Of a stretch of DNA of 33,071 nucleotides, positions 23,762 to 33,071 are shown piece by piece (position 1 is the stretch's first letter; each line of letters begins with the position of its first letter). The notes beneath the pieces are model-generated. The model was not told the origin of the DNA and did no database searches. It saw only the letters and a program-made list of their open reading frames with translations. Origin of the DNA: Armatimonadota bacterium (lineage in GTDB: Bacteria > Armatimonadota > DTGP01 > JAKQQT01); assembly GCA_029564025.1 (NCBI GenBank), contig JAKQQT010000680.1, positions 1 to 33,071 of the forward strand. Reading direction: 5' to 3'. Position numbers and translations under genes: made by a program.

Positions 23762-25838
23762 TGGCGGCTTCCTTCTCCTTCTTGCGCTCTTCCACGATAT
23801 GCGGAACGAGATGGGCCGGAACTTCCTCGTAGTGTGAGAACCTCATCTGGAATCGTCCCCGGCCCCGCGTAATACTTCTCAGGTCCACGGCGTAGCGGGT
23901 CATTTCCGCCTGCGGCGCTTCCGCCCGAATCACCTGCATCCCCTCGCCGATCGGTTCCATTCCCTGAACGCGTCCGCGTTTGCCGTTGAGGTCCGAGATG
24001 ATGTCGCCGGTCTGGCTTTCGGGAACGATGATATCCACGGCCATAATCGGCTCCAGCAGAACGGGTTGGGCTTCGGGAATGCCGGCCCTGAACGCCAGCG
24101 AACCGGCGATCTTGAAGGCGATTTCCGACGAGTCGACCGCGTGGAAACTGCCGTCATAAACGGTGGCCCGGATGTCAACAGTCGGATAACCGGCCACAAC
24201 ACCTTCCGCAAGCGCTTCCTCCAGGCCTTTCTGAACGGCCGGAATGAAGTTGCGCGGAATGGCGCCGCCGACGATCTTGTCGACGAACTCAAAACCGCCG
24301 CCGCGCGGCAAAGGCTCAAACTCCACATGGCAATCGCCGAACTGACCGCGTCCGCCGGATTGCTTCTTGTGACGTCCCTGGGCCTTCGACTTTCCCTTGA
24401 TCGTTTCCCGGTACGGAATCCGCGCCGATTTGACCAGAACGCTGACGCCAAACTTGCGCTTCAACCGCTCCACCACGATATCGACATGCGTTTCACCCAG
24501 GCCGGCCAGCAGTGTTTCAGCCGTATCCGGATCGCGCCGCACGGAGATTGTCGGGTCTTCTTCGGCCACTCTCTGAAGAGCCGGACCCATCTTGTCTTCG
24601 TCCGCCTTGGTTGCGGCGGTAACGGCCACTTCGTAAACCGGGTGCGGGAAGTCGATACCTGGCAGAACAATCTTCTTCGCCGAGTCGCAAAGGGTGTCAC
24701 CGGTTGAAGTGCTCTGCAACTTGGCGACGACGCCGATATCGCCGGCAACCACTTCGGAAGTCGTTTCCTGCTGTTTGCCGCGAAGGAAGAACAGGCCGCC
24801 GATGCGCTCGTCCGAACCCTTCACGCTGTTCCACAAGTGAGAGTCGCCCTTCACGGTACCGCTGACAACCTTGAAGTAGGTCATCTTGCCGACGTACGGG
24901 TCGGCCGCGGTTTTCCAGACGATTGCCGAGGTTGCCGTATCCGAGATGGAGCGGGTTTCTTCGGCATCGGTGTCCGGATTCCTGCCTGTTTCCGTCGGTT
25001 TATCAGCCGGCGACGGAGCGAAGTTCACCACGCCGTCCATCACGGTGGCAACGCCGATGCCCCTGGTGGCGGAGCCAACAAAGACGGGAACAACATGCCC
25101 GGTCTTCACACCGATGCTCAAGCCTCTGTGTATCTCTTCCTCGGTTAACGCTTCGCCTTCGAGGTACTTGGTGATGAGTTCGTCATCGCTTTCGGCGGCG
25201 GCCTCAACAAGGGCTTCGCGGTAGGTTGAGCAGATGTCTGCCAGTTCCGCCGGAATGTCGGTGGTATCAAACGACTTGCCGTTCCAAACCGACGCTTTCT
25301 GGTTGATCAGGTCCACCGTTCCCGCGAAGGACTCCTGCGAACCAATGGGAACGGCCACGGGCACAACGTTCTTGCCGAATCGTCCGCGCAGTTCCTCGAC
25401 CACGCGTCGGAAGTCCGCATTTTCGCGGTCCATACGGTTGACGAAGATCATCCGGGCAACGTTGCTGTTGCGGGCGATATCCCAGGCTAGTTCGGCTCCG
25501 ACTTCCAGTCCGGCATTCGCGCTGACGATAATCAGGGCGGCGTCCGCAACCCGCATGGCGCCGTTCACTTCACCCACAAAGTCCAGGTAGCCGGGAGCAT
25601 CGATGGCATTCACCTTGCAACCGCCCCACTCAAAGGGAGCGACGGCCGTGGTAATGCTCATCTGCCGCTTGACTTCATCCGGGTCAAAATCGGTTGTAGC
25701 GCTTCCATCCTCCACCTTGCCCATGCGGTCCTTGGCTCCGGCCGCGACCAGCATCGCTTCCGCGAGCGTGGTCTTGCCGGCGTGCCCGTGTCCCACAAGG
25801 GCGATATTACGGATATGGTTTGCGTCGTATTGTTTCAT
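23754..25838 (-). CDS. EF-G-like translational GTPase (EF-G2/FusA2 type) inserted in the spc operon
   Basis: The 694-residue protein has EF-G domain organisation. The G domain carries the P-loop GHGHAGKT (Gly16-Thr23), DAPG at 81-84 and NRMD at 135-138. Domain II-III follows, then an EF-G domain IV ([26 protein letters not shown]) and domain V. Several motifs differ from canonical [11 protein letters not shown] instead of the usual [23 protein letters not shown] at switch I instead of the ERGITI type, NRMD instead of NKMD, and QSGGRGQFG instead of QSGGSGQYG. These fit the EF-G-like paralogue group. Canonical fusA is expected beside tuf, outside the window. It lies 52 nt after rplE and overlaps rpsN by 8 nt. 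A role in translocation, recycling or a stress condition cannot be chosen from sequence. Confidence 0.9.
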   Translation of the reverse strand: MKQYDANHIRNIALVGHGHAGKTTLAEAMLVAAGAKDRMGKVEDGSATTDFDPDEVKRQMSITTAVAPFEWGGCKVNAIDAPGYLDFVGEVNGAMRVADAALIIVSANAGLEVGAELAWDIARNSNVARMIFVNRMDRENADFRRVVEELRGRFGKNVVPVAVPIGSQESFAGTVDLINQKASVWNGKSFDTTDIPAELADICSTYREALVEAAAESDDELITKYLEGEALTEEEIHRGLSIGVKTGHVVPVFVGSATRGIGVATVMDGVVNFAPSPADKPTETGRNPDTDAEETRSISDTATSAIVWKTAADPYVGKMTYFKVVSGTVKGDSHLWNSVKGSDERIGGLFFLRGKQQETTSEVVAGDIGVVAKLQSTSTGDTLCDSAKKIVLPGIDFPHPVYEVAVTAATKADEDKMGPALQRVAEEDPTISVRRDPDTAETLLAGLGETHVDIVVERLKRKFGVSVLVKSARIPYRETIKGKSKAQGRHKKQSGGRGQFGDCHVEFEPLPRGGGFEFVDKIVGGAIPRNFIPAVQKGLEEALAEGVVAGYPTVDIRATVYDGSFHAVDSSEIAFKIAGSLAFRAGIPEAQPVLLEPIMAVDIIVPESQTGDIISDLNGKRGRVQGMEPIGEGMQVIRAEAPQAEMTRYAVDLRSITRGRGRFQMRFSHYEEVPAHLVPHIVEERKKEKEAANA

Positions 25839-25890
25839 CTATATCTCCGGTGAACACCCGCGCGGGGTATCAACCGCTCTTCAAGTCGAA

Positions 25891-26442
25891 TTACGCCTTT
25901 TTCCTCAACGGCATGCCCATCTTCTCCAGCATGCTCCGCGCTTCTTCGTCGGTACGCGCCGTGGTGTGGATAATGATGTCCATACCGCGTATCTGATCCG
26001 GATCGTAGTTGATCTCCGGGAAGATCGTCTGCTCCTTCAGGCCGAAGGAGAAGTTACCCCGTCCGTCGAAGGAGTTCGGATTGAGCCCCTGGAAGTCGCG
26101 AACGCGCGGCAAAGCGATGTTGAACAGGCGGTCCAGGAATTCGTAAGCGCGTTCCGCGCGCAGGGTAACCACACACCCTACCTTGGCGCCTTCGCGGATT
26201 TTAAACGCGGCGACGGATTTCTTGGCCTTGGTGACCACGGGCTTCTGGCCCGCGATCAGGGTCAGGTCCTTCAACGCGCCGTCGAGCAACTTGGGGTCGC
26301 CGCCGGTCTGGCCGGCGCGTCCAACGCCCATATTGATGACAACCTTGACGAGTTTCGGCGCCTGCATGACGCTGGAAAAACCGAACTCCTTCATCAAGGC
26401 CGGCACGATCTCGTTCAGATACTTGTCTTTTAACCGAGCCAT
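25891..26442 (-). CDS. rplE: 50S ribosomal protein L5
   Basis: The 183-residue protein contains [42 protein letters not shown] and [28 protein letters not shown], typical of L5. L5 binds 5S rRNA and the P-site tRNA elbow. It follows rplX by 58 nt. In most bacteria the next gene would be rpsN, but here the EF-G-like gene intervenes. Confidence 0.99.
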   Translation of the reverse strand: MARLKDKYLNEIVPALMKEFGFSSVMQAPKLVKVVINMGVGRAGQTGGDPKLLDGALKDLTLIAGQKPVVTKAKKSVAAFKIREGAKVGCVVTLRAERAYEFLDRLFNIALPRVRDFQGLNPNSFDGRGNFSFGLKEQTIFPEINYDPDQIRGMDIIIHTTARTDEEARSMLEKMGMPLRKKA

Positions 26443-26500
26443 CTTGTCTCCTTGCCGATTTCCGACCGGCAGTTGTCAGTTCCTTATGCTGAACGCCGGT

Positions 26501-26884
26501 CTACTCGGCGGCGTCCGGAATCGTCTCACCCGATTTTCGGGCCGTGCGTACGGATTTTCCGTCCACGACCTTGTGCGATATCTTGGTCGGTTCACCGGTA
26601 CCGGGATTGATCAGCATCACATTGGAACGATCGAGAGCGGCGGGCGTCTGGAAACGACCTTCACGATGCTCGCCGACCTTCACGTTCCTCTGCTTCTGGT
26701 GTTTGGTCACCATATTCACGTTCTCGACAATCACGCGGTTTTCCCGCGGGATCACTTCAAGAACCTTGCCTTCTTTCCCCTTGTCCTTGCCGGCGATTAC
26801 CTTGACCATGTCACCCTTGCGGATGTCCATCTTCCGTTGCGCCGTGAAGTTGTCCGGGAACACGATATTTTTCTTCTTGGACAT
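26501..26884 (-). CDS. rplX: 50S ribosomal protein L24
   Basis: The 127-residue protein has a KOW motif, IRKGDMVKVIAGKDKGKEGKVLEVIPRENRVIVENVN, at residues ~21-57. It is somewhat longer than E. coli L24 (104) owing to an N-terminal ~18-residue lead and a C-terminal tail. L24 initiates 50S assembly. GGAGAGAATG precedes the ATG. Confidence 0.98.
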   Translation of the reverse strand: MSKKKNIVFPDNFTAQRKMDIRKGDMVKVIAGKDKGKEGKVLEVIPRENRVIVENVNMVTKHQKQRNVKVGEHREGRFQTPAALDRSNVMLINPGTGEPTKISHKVVDGKSVRTARKSGETIPDAAE

Positions 26885-26931
26885 ATGTCATTCTCTCCAG
26901 ACCGAGTCGATCGCGTCAGGGCCGCCGTTGG

Positions 26932-27300
26932 CTAAAGAACCTCCGGGGCCAGCGATATGATCTTCATGAACTGCTTCTCCCGCAGTTCGCGCGCCACGGG
27001 GCCGAATACGCGGGTACCCCGCGGCTCGTTTTGCGGGTTGATCAACACCGCCGCGTTGTCGTCGAACCGGACGTACGAGCCGTCGGGACGCCGAATCGAC
27101 CGCTGGGTGCGAACCACAACGGCGCGCACGATGTCGCCCTTCTTGACAGCCGCGCCCGGACTGGCGGACTTGACGGCGGCCACGATCACATCGCCCACAT
27201 TCGCGTAGCGGGCGTTACTGCCCTTCAATACGCGAATGCAGAGTATGGTGCGTGCGCCGGAATTATCGGCAACCGTCAATCGTGTGTAGTTCTGTACCAT
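26932..27300 (-). CDS. rplN: 50S ribosomal protein L14
   Basis: The 122-residue protein, [27 protein letters not shown] ... [24 protein letters not shown], is a canonical L14 of exact family length. It lies at the subunit interface beside L19. GGAG stands upstream of the ATG. It follows rpsQ by 69 nt. Confidence 0.99.
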   Translation of the reverse strand: MVQNYTRLTVADNSGARTILCIRVLKGSNARYANVGDVIVAAVKSASPGAAVKKGDIVRAVVVRTQRSIRRPDGSYVRFDDNAAVLINPQNEPRGTRVFGPVARELREKQFMKIISLAPEVL

Positions 27301-27369
27301 CTATAGTTCTCCAAATCCGGGATGTATCTTCATCCGATCACAAACCCGAAGGCGCCCGGATAGCCGGAC

Positions 27370-27666
27370 TTACTTCGCGCGTTCAACGATTCGAACTACC
27401 GTCCAACGCTTTTCACGGCTAATCGGCCTGGTTTCCATAATCTCAACGGTGTCGCCTTCGCGAGCCTCGAACCGGTCGTCGTGCGCCTTGAATTTTGTGG
27501 TGCGGCGAACGATCTTGCCGTAAAGCCGATGCCGGACAAGACTGCCGACCGCGACAACAACCGTCTTTTCCATCTTGTCGCTGACAACCTTGCCGGTCAG
27601 ACGCTTGCGATGACCGCGTTCCGTTGCGGCTGTCTGCTCGACAGCGGTTTCTGTGTCTTTCTTCAT
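27370..27666 (-). CDS. rpsQ: 30S ribosomal protein S17
   Basis: The 98-residue protein has an OB-fold core, [44 protein letters not shown], then [26 protein letters not shown] ~19-residue polar N-terminal lead precedes the core. The start overlaps the rpmC stop as ATGA. Confidence 0.98.
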   Translation of the reverse strand: MKKDTETAVEQTAATERGHRKRLTGKVVSDKMEKTVVVAVGSLVRHRLYGKIVRRTTKFKAHDDRFEAREGDTVEIMETRPISREKRWTVVRIVERAK

Positions 27667-27869
27667 TTAGTCACTCCCGCGCCGCGCTCTTTTTCCGTGA
27701 TCAGGGTCAGACATCGGGCGATATCCTTGCGGTATTGACGCACCAGATTCGGATTCGGAAGGCTTCCGACCACGGCCTTGGACCTGAGTTCGAAGAGATC
27801 CTTCTGCTTCTGCGCTATGTATGCGTGCAACTCGTCTACGCTGAGTTGTCTCAGTTCAATCGCTTTCAC
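27663..27869 (-). CDS. rpmC: 50S ribosomal protein L29
   Basis: The 68-residue protein, [58 protein letters not shown], is a helical-hairpin L29 at the tunnel exit. The start is GTG 27869, inside the last codons of rplP, with GGAGATGACCG upstream. It overlaps rpsQ by 4 nt at its end. Confidence 0.97.
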   Translation of the reverse strand: MKAIELRQLSVDELHAYIAQKQKDLFELRSKAVVGSLPNPNLVRQYRKDIARCLTLITEKERGAGVTK

Positions 27870-28290
27870 CGGTCATCTCCTCTTTTGCGCGAACCAGGAA
27901 CCGCGTGCGGATGGGAAGCTTGTGGCTGGCGAGCCGCATCGCTTCCTTCGCCATTTCCTCGGAAACACCGGCCATCTCGAACATCACGCGGCCTGGTTTG
28001 ACCACCGCAACCCACCCCTCCGGGGCGCCCTTGCCGGATCCCATGCGTGTTTCGGCCGGCTTCTTGGTATACGGTTTGTCCGGGAATATGCGGATCCATA
28101 TCTTACCACCGCGCTTGACGTGGCGTGTCATCGCAATACGGGCGGCTTCGATCTGGTTGTTCGTCACCCACGCCGGCTCCAATGCCTGCAGTCCGAACTC
28201 GCCGAACGAGATGTCACTGCCGCCCTTGGCGGGACCGCGCATGCGGCCGCGATGCTGTTTCCGGAACTTAACTCTCTTGGGTAGTAACAA
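27856..28290 (-). CDS. rplP: 50S ribosomal protein L16
   Basis: The 144-residue protein begins [23 protein letters not shown] and contains [36 protein letters not shown]16 organises the A-site region of the large subunit. The start is a TTG at 28290, within the end of rpsC. The AGGAGG seven nt upstream is made by two Arg codons of rpsC, so the start is well supported despite the rare codon. Confidence 0.97.
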   Translation of the reverse strand: MLLPKRVKFRKQHRGRMRGPAKGGSDISFGEFGLQALEPAWVTNNQIEAARIAMTRHVKRGGKIWIRIFPDKPYTKKPAETRMGSGKGAPEGWVAVVKPGRVMFEMAGVSEEMAKEAMRLASHKLPIRTRFLVRAKEEMTGESD

Positions 28291-29020
28291 CTTTCACCCT
28301 CCTGCGTCCTGTCCGCTCGTCGCGGCGATCGCCTCGTGGACTGCGGTCCTGGTGGAACTCGGCAGTCGGTGCAGTACCTTTAGGCTTCTCCAGGATGTCG
28401 CCCCTGTAGATCCACACTTTGATACCGATGTGACCGTAAGTGGTCAGCGCTTCGGCAAAGCCGTAGTCGATATCGGCGCGCAGTGTGTGCAGAGGAATCT
28501 TGCCGTCCTTGTTGGCTTCCACACGAGCCATTTCCGAACCGGCAAGCCGTCCGGAGCACTTCAGTTTGATGCCCTTGGCGCCGGCTTTCATGCTTCGCTG
28601 AAGAGCCTGCCGCATGGCGCGCTTGTACGCGATTCGCTTCTCGATCTGCTGGGCGATGGATTCCGCCACCAGTTGCGCCTCGACTTCCGGATTGCGAATT
28701 TCCTGTATGTTCAGGTTCACCATTCCCGGCTTGTCGATGAACTGCTCGACCTCCATCTTCAACTGGTCGATACCCTGACCGCCGCGCTTGATTACGAGAC
28801 CCGGCTTGGCGGCATGGATGGTCACCTTCACCTTGCCCGCAAAGCGCTCGATCTCGATGCGTGTCACACCCGCCTGGTACAGCTTCTTCTTCAGGTAGCG
28901 GCGTAGTTTGAGATCCTCTTCAAGCAGGCCGGCGTAGTTCCTTTTGTTGGCGTACCACTTGCTGAGATGCTCTTTATTGATGCCCAATCGGAACCCGATC
29001 GGATGTACTTTCTGACCCAT
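28268..29020 (-). CDS. rpsC: 30S ribosomal protein S3
   Basis: The 250-residue protein starts [27 protein letters not shown] type II KH domain around residues 60-105 carries the loop [11 protein letters not shown]. The C-terminal S3 domain includes [42 protein letters not shown]. It ends in a charged tail that overlaps rplP. S3 lines the mRNA entry channel. It follows rplV by 3 nt. Confidence 0.99.
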   Translation of the reverse strand: MGQKVHPIGFRLGINKEHLSKWYANKRNYAGLLEEDLKLRRYLKKKLYQAGVTRIEIERFAGKVKVTIHAAKPGLVIKRGGQGIDQLKMEVEQFIDKPGMVNLNIQEIRNPEVEAQLVAESIAQQIEKRIAYKRAMRQALQRSMKAGAKGIKLKCSGRLAGSEMARVEANKDGKIPLHTLRADIDYGFAEALTTYGHIGIKVWIYRGDILEKPKGTAPTAEFHQDRSPRGDRRDERTGRRRVKVVTTQES

Positions 29021-29023
29021 GCG

Positions 29024-29623
29024 TTACCTCCCGGCCTGTCGTACGATGACGGTGATGTGGCTGAGCAGTTTCTGAATCGGCCTTGCCCTGCCCATCGGTC
29101 CCGGCCGATACCGTTTCATCCGCACGGCCTGGTCGGCAAAACACTCATGGATCACGAGTTCCTCGGGATCGGCGCCCCAGCCGTCCTGGGCATTCGCCGC
29201 GGCGGACTTGACAACCTTGTAAACGTCCTTGGCCGCGAAGTTCGGCGTGAACTCCAGGATGGCGAGCGCCTTGTCCACCGGCTTGCCGCGTACCAGCGAA
29301 AGCACGTGCCGTACTTTCAGCGGTGTGCGCCGAATGGTTTTCGCCTGGGCCAGCGCTTCCGGCATCAGAACGAGTTCGACTTCCTTGCCCAGCGCCTCGG
29401 ACAGAGCCGAGGTAATCGCGCCCTTCACTTCGTCCGAAAACGAGGTCGGCTTGACGGTAAACAATGTGACCGTACGGGTCTTTCCGGCGCCGGATACTTC
29501 ATGACGCCGAACCGGTAGTCTGCGAAAAGCCGAAGTGTGCAAAACACGCCGCACCTGCGCCTTTTCCCACTGGGGATTGCGTCCGACCGGCCGAACGGCT
29601 CCCGTTGATTCTGTTTCTGCCAT
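29024..29623 (-). CDS. rplV: 50S ribosomal protein L22 with ~90-residue N-terminal extension
   Basis: Residues ~92-199 are a normal L22: KTIRRTPLKVRHVLSLVRGKPVDKALAILEF, then the tunnel hairpin region near MKRYRPGPMGRARPIQKLLSHITVIV. The whole protein is 199 residues against ~110 for most L22. The extra N-terminus (MAETESTGAVRPVGRNPQWE..., then VTLFTVKPTSFSDEVKGAITSALSEALGKEVELVL) is in frame without interruption and looks partly folded. ATG 29623 has GGAG at good spacing, while internal Met87 (MPEALAQAK) has no suitably placed Shine-Dalgarno, so the long form is favoured. I do not recognise the extension. It starts 17 nt after rpsS. Confidence 0.95.
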   Translation of the reverse strand: MAETESTGAVRPVGRNPQWEKAQVRRVLHTSAFRRLPVRRHEVSGAGKTRTVTLFTVKPTSFSDEVKGAITSALSEALGKEVELVLMPEALAQAKTIRRTPLKVRHVLSLVRGKPVDKALAILEFTPNFAAKDVYKVVKSAAANAQDGWGADPEELVIHECFADQAVRMKRYRPGPMGRARPIQKLLSHITVIVRQAGR

Positions 29624-29640
29624 ATCAGATCTCCAACCGT

Positions 29641-29922
29641 TCAGCGAACCTTGCTCGACTTATCGCTTCCGGCGTGTCCCTTGAAGGTCCGCGTCAGAGC
29701 AAATTCACCCAGTTTGTGCCCGACCATGTTCTCGGTTACGAAAACCGGTACGTGTTTGCGGCCATCGTATACAGCAATCGTGTGGCCGATCATATCAGGG
29801 AATATCGTGGAACGCCGCGACCACGTCTTGATGACGCGCTTCTCGTTCCTGCTATTCATAGCCCGAACACGCTCGAGCAACCGCTCCTCCGCATACGGAC
29901 CCTTTTTGATGCTTCTTGGCAT
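29641..29922 (-). CDS. rpsS: 30S ribosomal protein S19
   Basis: The protein is 93 residues from ATG 29922 ([19 protein letters not shown]), supported by GGAGATAGTA; the track start adds eight residues. [48 protein letters not shown] is diagnostic. S19 is a 30S head protein near the A-site finger bridge. It follows rplB by 71 nt. Confidence 0.98.
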   Translation of the reverse strand: MPRSIKKGPYAEERLLERVRAMNSRNEKRVIKTWSRRSTIFPDMIGHTIAVYDGRKHVPVFVTENMVGHKLGEFALTRTFKGHAGSDKSSKVR

Positions 29923-29993
29923 TACTATCTCCAGACCACCCCGCACTCAACCGGCCTGCCGTTTCCGAAGGCCGCGCCCGGGGCATCGTCCTA

Positions 29994-30821
29994 TTACTTC
30001 GTTCGCCGCTTGATGATGTACTTGCTGGTCGACTTGTTGTGGCGTGTCTTCACGCCGCCAACCTTCTTGCCCCACTTGGACATGGGCGTCTTCCGGCCAA
30101 CCTGCGCCTTGCCCTCGCCGCCGCCGTGGGGATGGTCTCTCGGATTCATCACGACGCCGCGCACCGTCGGGCGGCGCCCCATATTGCGCACACGTCCTGC
30201 CTTGCCCTGGCTGATGTTCTCGTGTTCCTGATTGCCAACGGTCCCAATAGTCGCGACACATTTGGCAAGAACCATACGCATCTCGCCGGAGGGCAGTCTC
30301 AACGTCGCGTAGTTGTTCTCTTTCGCGATCAACTGAACGCTCGTGCCGGCGCTTCGCGCCAGTGCCGCGCCCTTGCCCGGAGTCAACTCAATGCAGTGAA
30401 CCGTCGTTCCCAGCGGGATGTTCTTCAACGGCAGTGAATTGCCAACCTTGATGTCGCTGTTCTCGCCGGACTCAACAAAGTCGCCGACCTTGAGGCCGTT
30501 CGGAGCGACGATGTAGCGCTTCTCTCCATCGACGTAGTTCAGCAACGCGATAAACGCGGAGCGGTTCGGGTCGTACTCGATGGTTGCAACGCGGGCGGGC
30601 ACGCCGAACTTGTCGCGCCGGAAGTCGATCACCCGGTAGCGCCGCTTGTTGCCGCCGCCACGATGACGGGTGGTCAGTTTGCCCTGATTGTTTCGGCCGC
30701 CGCTCTTCTTCAGAGGCCGCGTAAGGGACTTCTCTGGCTTCGAGGCCGTCAGTTCGCTGTAATCGGGAAGAACGGCGAATCGGCGCCCCGGAGATGTCGG
30801 TTTTTTCTGCTGAAGAGGCAT
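29994..30821 (-). CDS. rplB: 50S ribosomal protein L2
   Basis: The 275-residue protein is of normal length. [33 protein letters not shown] and the highly conserved [22 protein letters not shown] (with the His important for peptidyl transfer) are present. L2 supports subunit association and the peptidyl-transferase centre. It lies 2 nt after rplW. Confidence 0.99.
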   Translation of the reverse strand: MPLQQKKPTSPGRRFAVLPDYSELTASKPEKSLTRPLKKSGGRNNQGKLTTRHRGGGNKRRYRVIDFRRDKFGVPARVATIEYDPNRSAFIALLNYVDGEKRYIVAPNGLKVGDFVESGENSDIKVGNSLPLKNIPLGTTVHCIELTPGKGAALARSAGTSVQLIAKENNYATLRLPSGEMRMVLAKCVATIGTVGNQEHENISQGKAGRVRNMGRRPTVRGVVMNPRDHPHGGGEGKAQVGRKTPMSKWGKKVGGVKTRHNKSTSKYIIKRRTK

Positions 30822-30823
30822 TG

Positions 30824-31114
30824 TCAGACTCCTTCCAGGACTTCGATGCGCGTGCCCGGCGCCAGTGTGACGATGGCTTTTTTCCAGCCCGGCTTGCGTC
30901 CCGCGCGACCGCGGCCAACGCGGCGGACCTTGCCCCGTACGTTCATCGTGTTGACATCTTTCACGACGACTTGGTAGATGGCTTCCACCGCCTCGCGAAT
31001 CTCGATTTTGTTGGCGTCCCGTTGAACGCGGAAAGTGTACTTTCCTTGCTTCTGCAAATCAACGGCTTTTTCCGAGATGATCGGTTGCTCGATGATGGTG
31101 TAGGGATTCTTCAT
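30824..31114 (-). CDS. rplW: 50S ribosomal protein L23
   Basis: The 96-residue protein, [61 protein letters not shown], is typical of L23. This protein docks trigger factor and SRP at the tunnel exit. Its ATG shares one base with the rplD stop (TAATG), so the two are coupled. Confidence 0.99.
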   Translation of the reverse strand: MKNPYTIIEQPIISEKAVDLQKQGKYTFRVQRDANKIEIREAVEAIYQVVVKDVNTMNVRGKVRRVGRGRAGRKPGWKKAIVTLAPGTRIEVLEGV

Positions 31115-31737
31115 TACGAGTACACCTCCCCTATGGCGTCCACCGCTTCGCGGGTCACCAGTACGGTTTTGGCCCGCAGGATGTCGTAAACGCTCAGGTC
31201 ATACGGATGGGTGACGTCGATGATCGATTGCAGATTGCGCAACGATAGAAACGTCTTCTCGTCCACTTCGTGCGTAATCACCAGAATCTTCTCGCCGGCG
31301 TTGACGGCGGAAAGCAGGGCGACCATATCGCGGGTCTTGCCGCTTTCCACGCGCAACGCGTCGAGAACCGTCAGTCCGTTTTCCACCCGGGACGACAGGG
31401 CACTGCACAGTGCGCCAATGAACATCTTGTGGTTCAGTTTGAGCGAGTGATCACGCGGAACGGGACCGTGCACCACACCGCCGTGCCGCCAATGCGGAGC
31501 GCGGGTACTGCCCTGCCGGGCTCGACCGGTGCCCTTCTGGCGCCAAGGTTTGCGACCGCCGCCGCGAACTTCGGCGCGTGTTTTCGTTTTGTGCGTTCCC
31601 TGCCGCATTGCGGCCAGTTCGCAAACCACAGCCTGGTGAACCAGTGACGGGCGCGCCTTTGCCTCGAAAACCGCGGCGGGAAGATCCACCGTCCCGACTT
31701 CCTGTCCCTGTCCGTTCAGCACTTTAACGCTTGCCAT
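31114..31737 (-). CDS. rplD: 50S ribosomal protein L4
   Basis: The 207-residue protein has the long basic tunnel loop [42 protein letters not shown] at residues ~47-88 and a Rossmann-like globular part. L4 lines the exit tunnel and in E. coli represses the S10 operon through an mRNA leader. No room for such a leader exists here because tuf ends only 66 nt before rpsJ. It starts one nt after the rplC stop. Confidence 0.99.
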   Translation of the reverse strand: MASVKVLNGQGQEVGTVDLPAAVFEAKARPSLVHQAVVCELAAMRQGTHKTKTRAEVRGGGRKPWRQKGTGRARQGSTRAPHWRHGGVVHGPVPRDHSLKLNHKMFIGALCSALSSRVENGLTVLDALRVESGKTRDMVALLSAVNAGEKILVITHEVDEKTFLSLRNLQSIIDVTHPYDLSVYDILRAKTVLVTREAVDAIGEVYS

Positions 31738-31738
31738 G

Positions 31739-32356
31739 TTATTTCGCCTCCCGGATGGTTACCAATCCACCGCGCGGGCCGGGTACGGCGCCCTTGATCA
31801 ACAGCAGGCCGCGCTCTTCGTCCACGCGGACGACGGTGAGGCGCTGTGCCGTCACGGTTTCGTTACCCATATGTCCCGGTTTACCCTGGTTCTTGAAAAT
31901 ATGAGCCGCATCCGTCGCGCCGGATGACTGCGGCTTGCGATGAATCATCGAGCCGTGTGTCATGTCGCCGCCGTGCCAGTGATAACGCTTCACGACGCCC
32001 GCGAATCCCTTGCCCTTGCTCACTCCCGTCACGTCCACCTTGTCGCCGTTGGCGAAGATGCTGACCGGAATCGGATCGCCGACGTTCAGGTCGGTAACCC
32101 CCTTCTGTTCCTTCAAGTGACGGAACGCGGGGAGGTTCTTCGACGCCAGATGTTCGCGTTCCGGCTTGGAAAGACGGCTGGAGCGAACTTCCTCATATCC
32201 GACCTGGTAGGCATCGTATTTGTCACTACCGTCCGCGGATTTTTTCATCGTTACTCGGTTGCCCCCGGCTTCGAGAACGGTAACGGGAACAACGGTCCCG
32301 TCATCGCCGATCACCTGGGTCATACCGATCTTCTTACCCAATAACATTCGGGGCAT
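31739..32356 (-). CDS. rplC: 50S ribosomal protein L3
   Basis: The protein is 205 residues from ATG 32356 (MPRMLLGKKIGMTQVIGDDG), with AAAGGA about 9 nt upstream; the track start is six residues longer. GVSKGKGFAGVVKRYHWHGGDMTHGSMIHR and GKPGHMGNETVTAQRLTVV mark L3. It starts 50S assembly and extends toward the peptidyl-transferase centre. Confidence 0.98.
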   Translation of the reverse strand: MPRMLLGKKIGMTQVIGDDGTVVPVTVLEAGGNRVTMKKSADGSDKYDAYQVGYEEVRSSRLSKPEREHLASKNLPAFRHLKEQKGVTDLNVGDPIPVSIFANGDKVDVTGVSKGKGFAGVVKRYHWHGGDMTHGSMIHRKPQSSGATDAAHIFKNQGKPGHMGNETVTAQRLTVVRVDEERGLLLIKGAVPGPRGGLVTIREAK

Positions 32357-32449
32357 TGGAAGATGTCCTTTCAATAGTCATCGCCATCGTGGCGCCATCG
32401 CTGTTACCACGATGACATTCACAGCGCGTTGTGCTGTGCCGGATGGCGC

Positions 32450-32758
32450 CTAGAGTTTGATCTCGATATCCACGCCGCTCGGAAGATCAAGGCGCATCAA
32501 CGCGTCAATCGTCTTCGGGCTGGGTTCGAGGATGTCAATCAGCCGTTTGTGCGTCCGAAGCTCGTAGTGCTCCATGGACTCCTTGTCGACCGTGGTACAC
32601 CTCTGAACGCAGTAGATATTCTTTTCCACCGGCAACGGAACGGGACCGGAGAAACGCGCGCCTGTGCGGCGGGCGGTTTCCACAATGCGTTCCGCGGACT
32701 GGTCCAACACACGGTGATCAAACGCTTTGAGCCGAATTCTTACTTTGCTACTCGCCAT
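32450..32758 (-). CDS. rpsJ: 30S ribosomal protein S10 (NusE)
   Basis: The 102-residue protein, [30 protein letters not shown] ... [15 protein letters not shown] ... [39 protein letters not shown], is a canonical S10. It serves in the 30S head and, with NusB, in transcription antitermination. It follows tuf by 66 nt, joining the str and S10 clusters. Confidence 0.99.
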   Translation of the reverse strand: MASSKVRIRLKAFDHRVLDQSAERIVETARRTGARFSGPVPLPVEKNIYCVQRCTTVDKESMEHYELRTHKRLIDILEPSPKTIDALMRLDLPSGVDIEIKL

Positions 32759-32824
32759 ATATATGCCTGTTGGATACGGGGCCCGCTTGGGATGATTCGC
32801 CAGAGGCGGACCCGTGAATCCCTG

Positions 32825-33071
<247 letters not shown>

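Noticed and set aside
27905-28906. Plus-strand ORF of 333 residues opposite rplP and rpsC, and similar long plus-strand ORFs at 15459-16331, 14734-15462 and 19934-20641
   Set aside because: They are antisense shadows of unmistakable ribosomal, rpoA or secY genes; the translations are Arg/His-rich with no family resemblance and no suitable Shine-Dalgarno.
29371-29623. A separate small gene upstream of a normal-length rplV
   Set aside because: There is no stop codon between it and the L22 core and no properly spaced Shine-Dalgarno at Met87, so a single extended protein is the simpler reading.
32759-32824. S10 leader (L4-binding) structure before rpsJ
   Set aside because: The spacer from tuf is only 66 nt and no extended hairpin of the E. 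coli type is visible.

Overview
This window reads as a chromosomal segment of a moderately GC-rich bacterium. Its core is an almost complete, classically ordered tuf-S10-spc-alpha ribosomal supercluster. Everything from about 9.4 kb to the right edge is read on the minus strand: tuf (3' end only), rpsJ-rplC-rplD-rplW-rplB-rpsS-rplV-rpsC-rplP-rpmC-rpsQ-rplN-rplX-rplE, an EF-G-like GTPase gene, rpsN-rpsH-rplF-rplR-rpsE-rpmD-rplO-secY-adk-map-infA-rpmJ-rpsM-rpsK-rpsD-rpoA-rplQ-truA-rplM-rpsI, then an NlpC/P60 hydrolase and argC-argJ. Junctions are tight: many start and stop codons overlap, Shine-Dalgarno sites lie inside the upstream gene, and GTG or TTG starts are frequent.

The left 9.3 kb is an accessory and metabolic flank of mixed orientation. 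It holds, from left to right: the 5' part of S-adenosylhomocysteine hydrolase (minus, cut by the window edge); a large secreted protein with a C-terminal transglutaminase-like domain and a possible caspase-clan-like middle (minus); a co-oriented trio of SGNH/GDSL hydrolase, unknown helical protein and MFS transporter, then an SRPBCC protein (plus); a secreted protein with an N-terminal dockerin-like module (minus); and an aspartase/fumarase-superfamily lyase, more likely aspartase (plus). That lyase converges on argJ across a gap made of palindromic, REP-like sequence that also looks like a bidirectional terminator.

Taxonomy is inference only. The dockerin-like ARALRISGGLL type repeat, the GTAGGGGC-type palindromes and the gene mix would fit Armatimonadota or a similar deep-branching phylum. 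No rRNA, tRNA, CRISPR array, IS element or prophage gene was recognised.

The points most worth a second look are: (1) a divergent EF-G-like GTPase inserted between rplE and rpsN and overlapping rpsN by 8 nt; (2) ribosomal protein L22 with a ~90-residue N-terminal extension and IF-1 with a ~39-residue Gly/Arg-rich extension, both with good Shine-Dalgarno support; (3) a compact rpsH-rplF spacer with a GC hairpin, an extended -10-like promoter and two mutually exclusive hairpins at the predicted 5' end of a new transcript; and (4) the secreted double-cysteine-hydrolase-like protein. No gene-free stretch exceeds 300 bases; the longest spacer is the ~176 nt between rpsN and rpsH.
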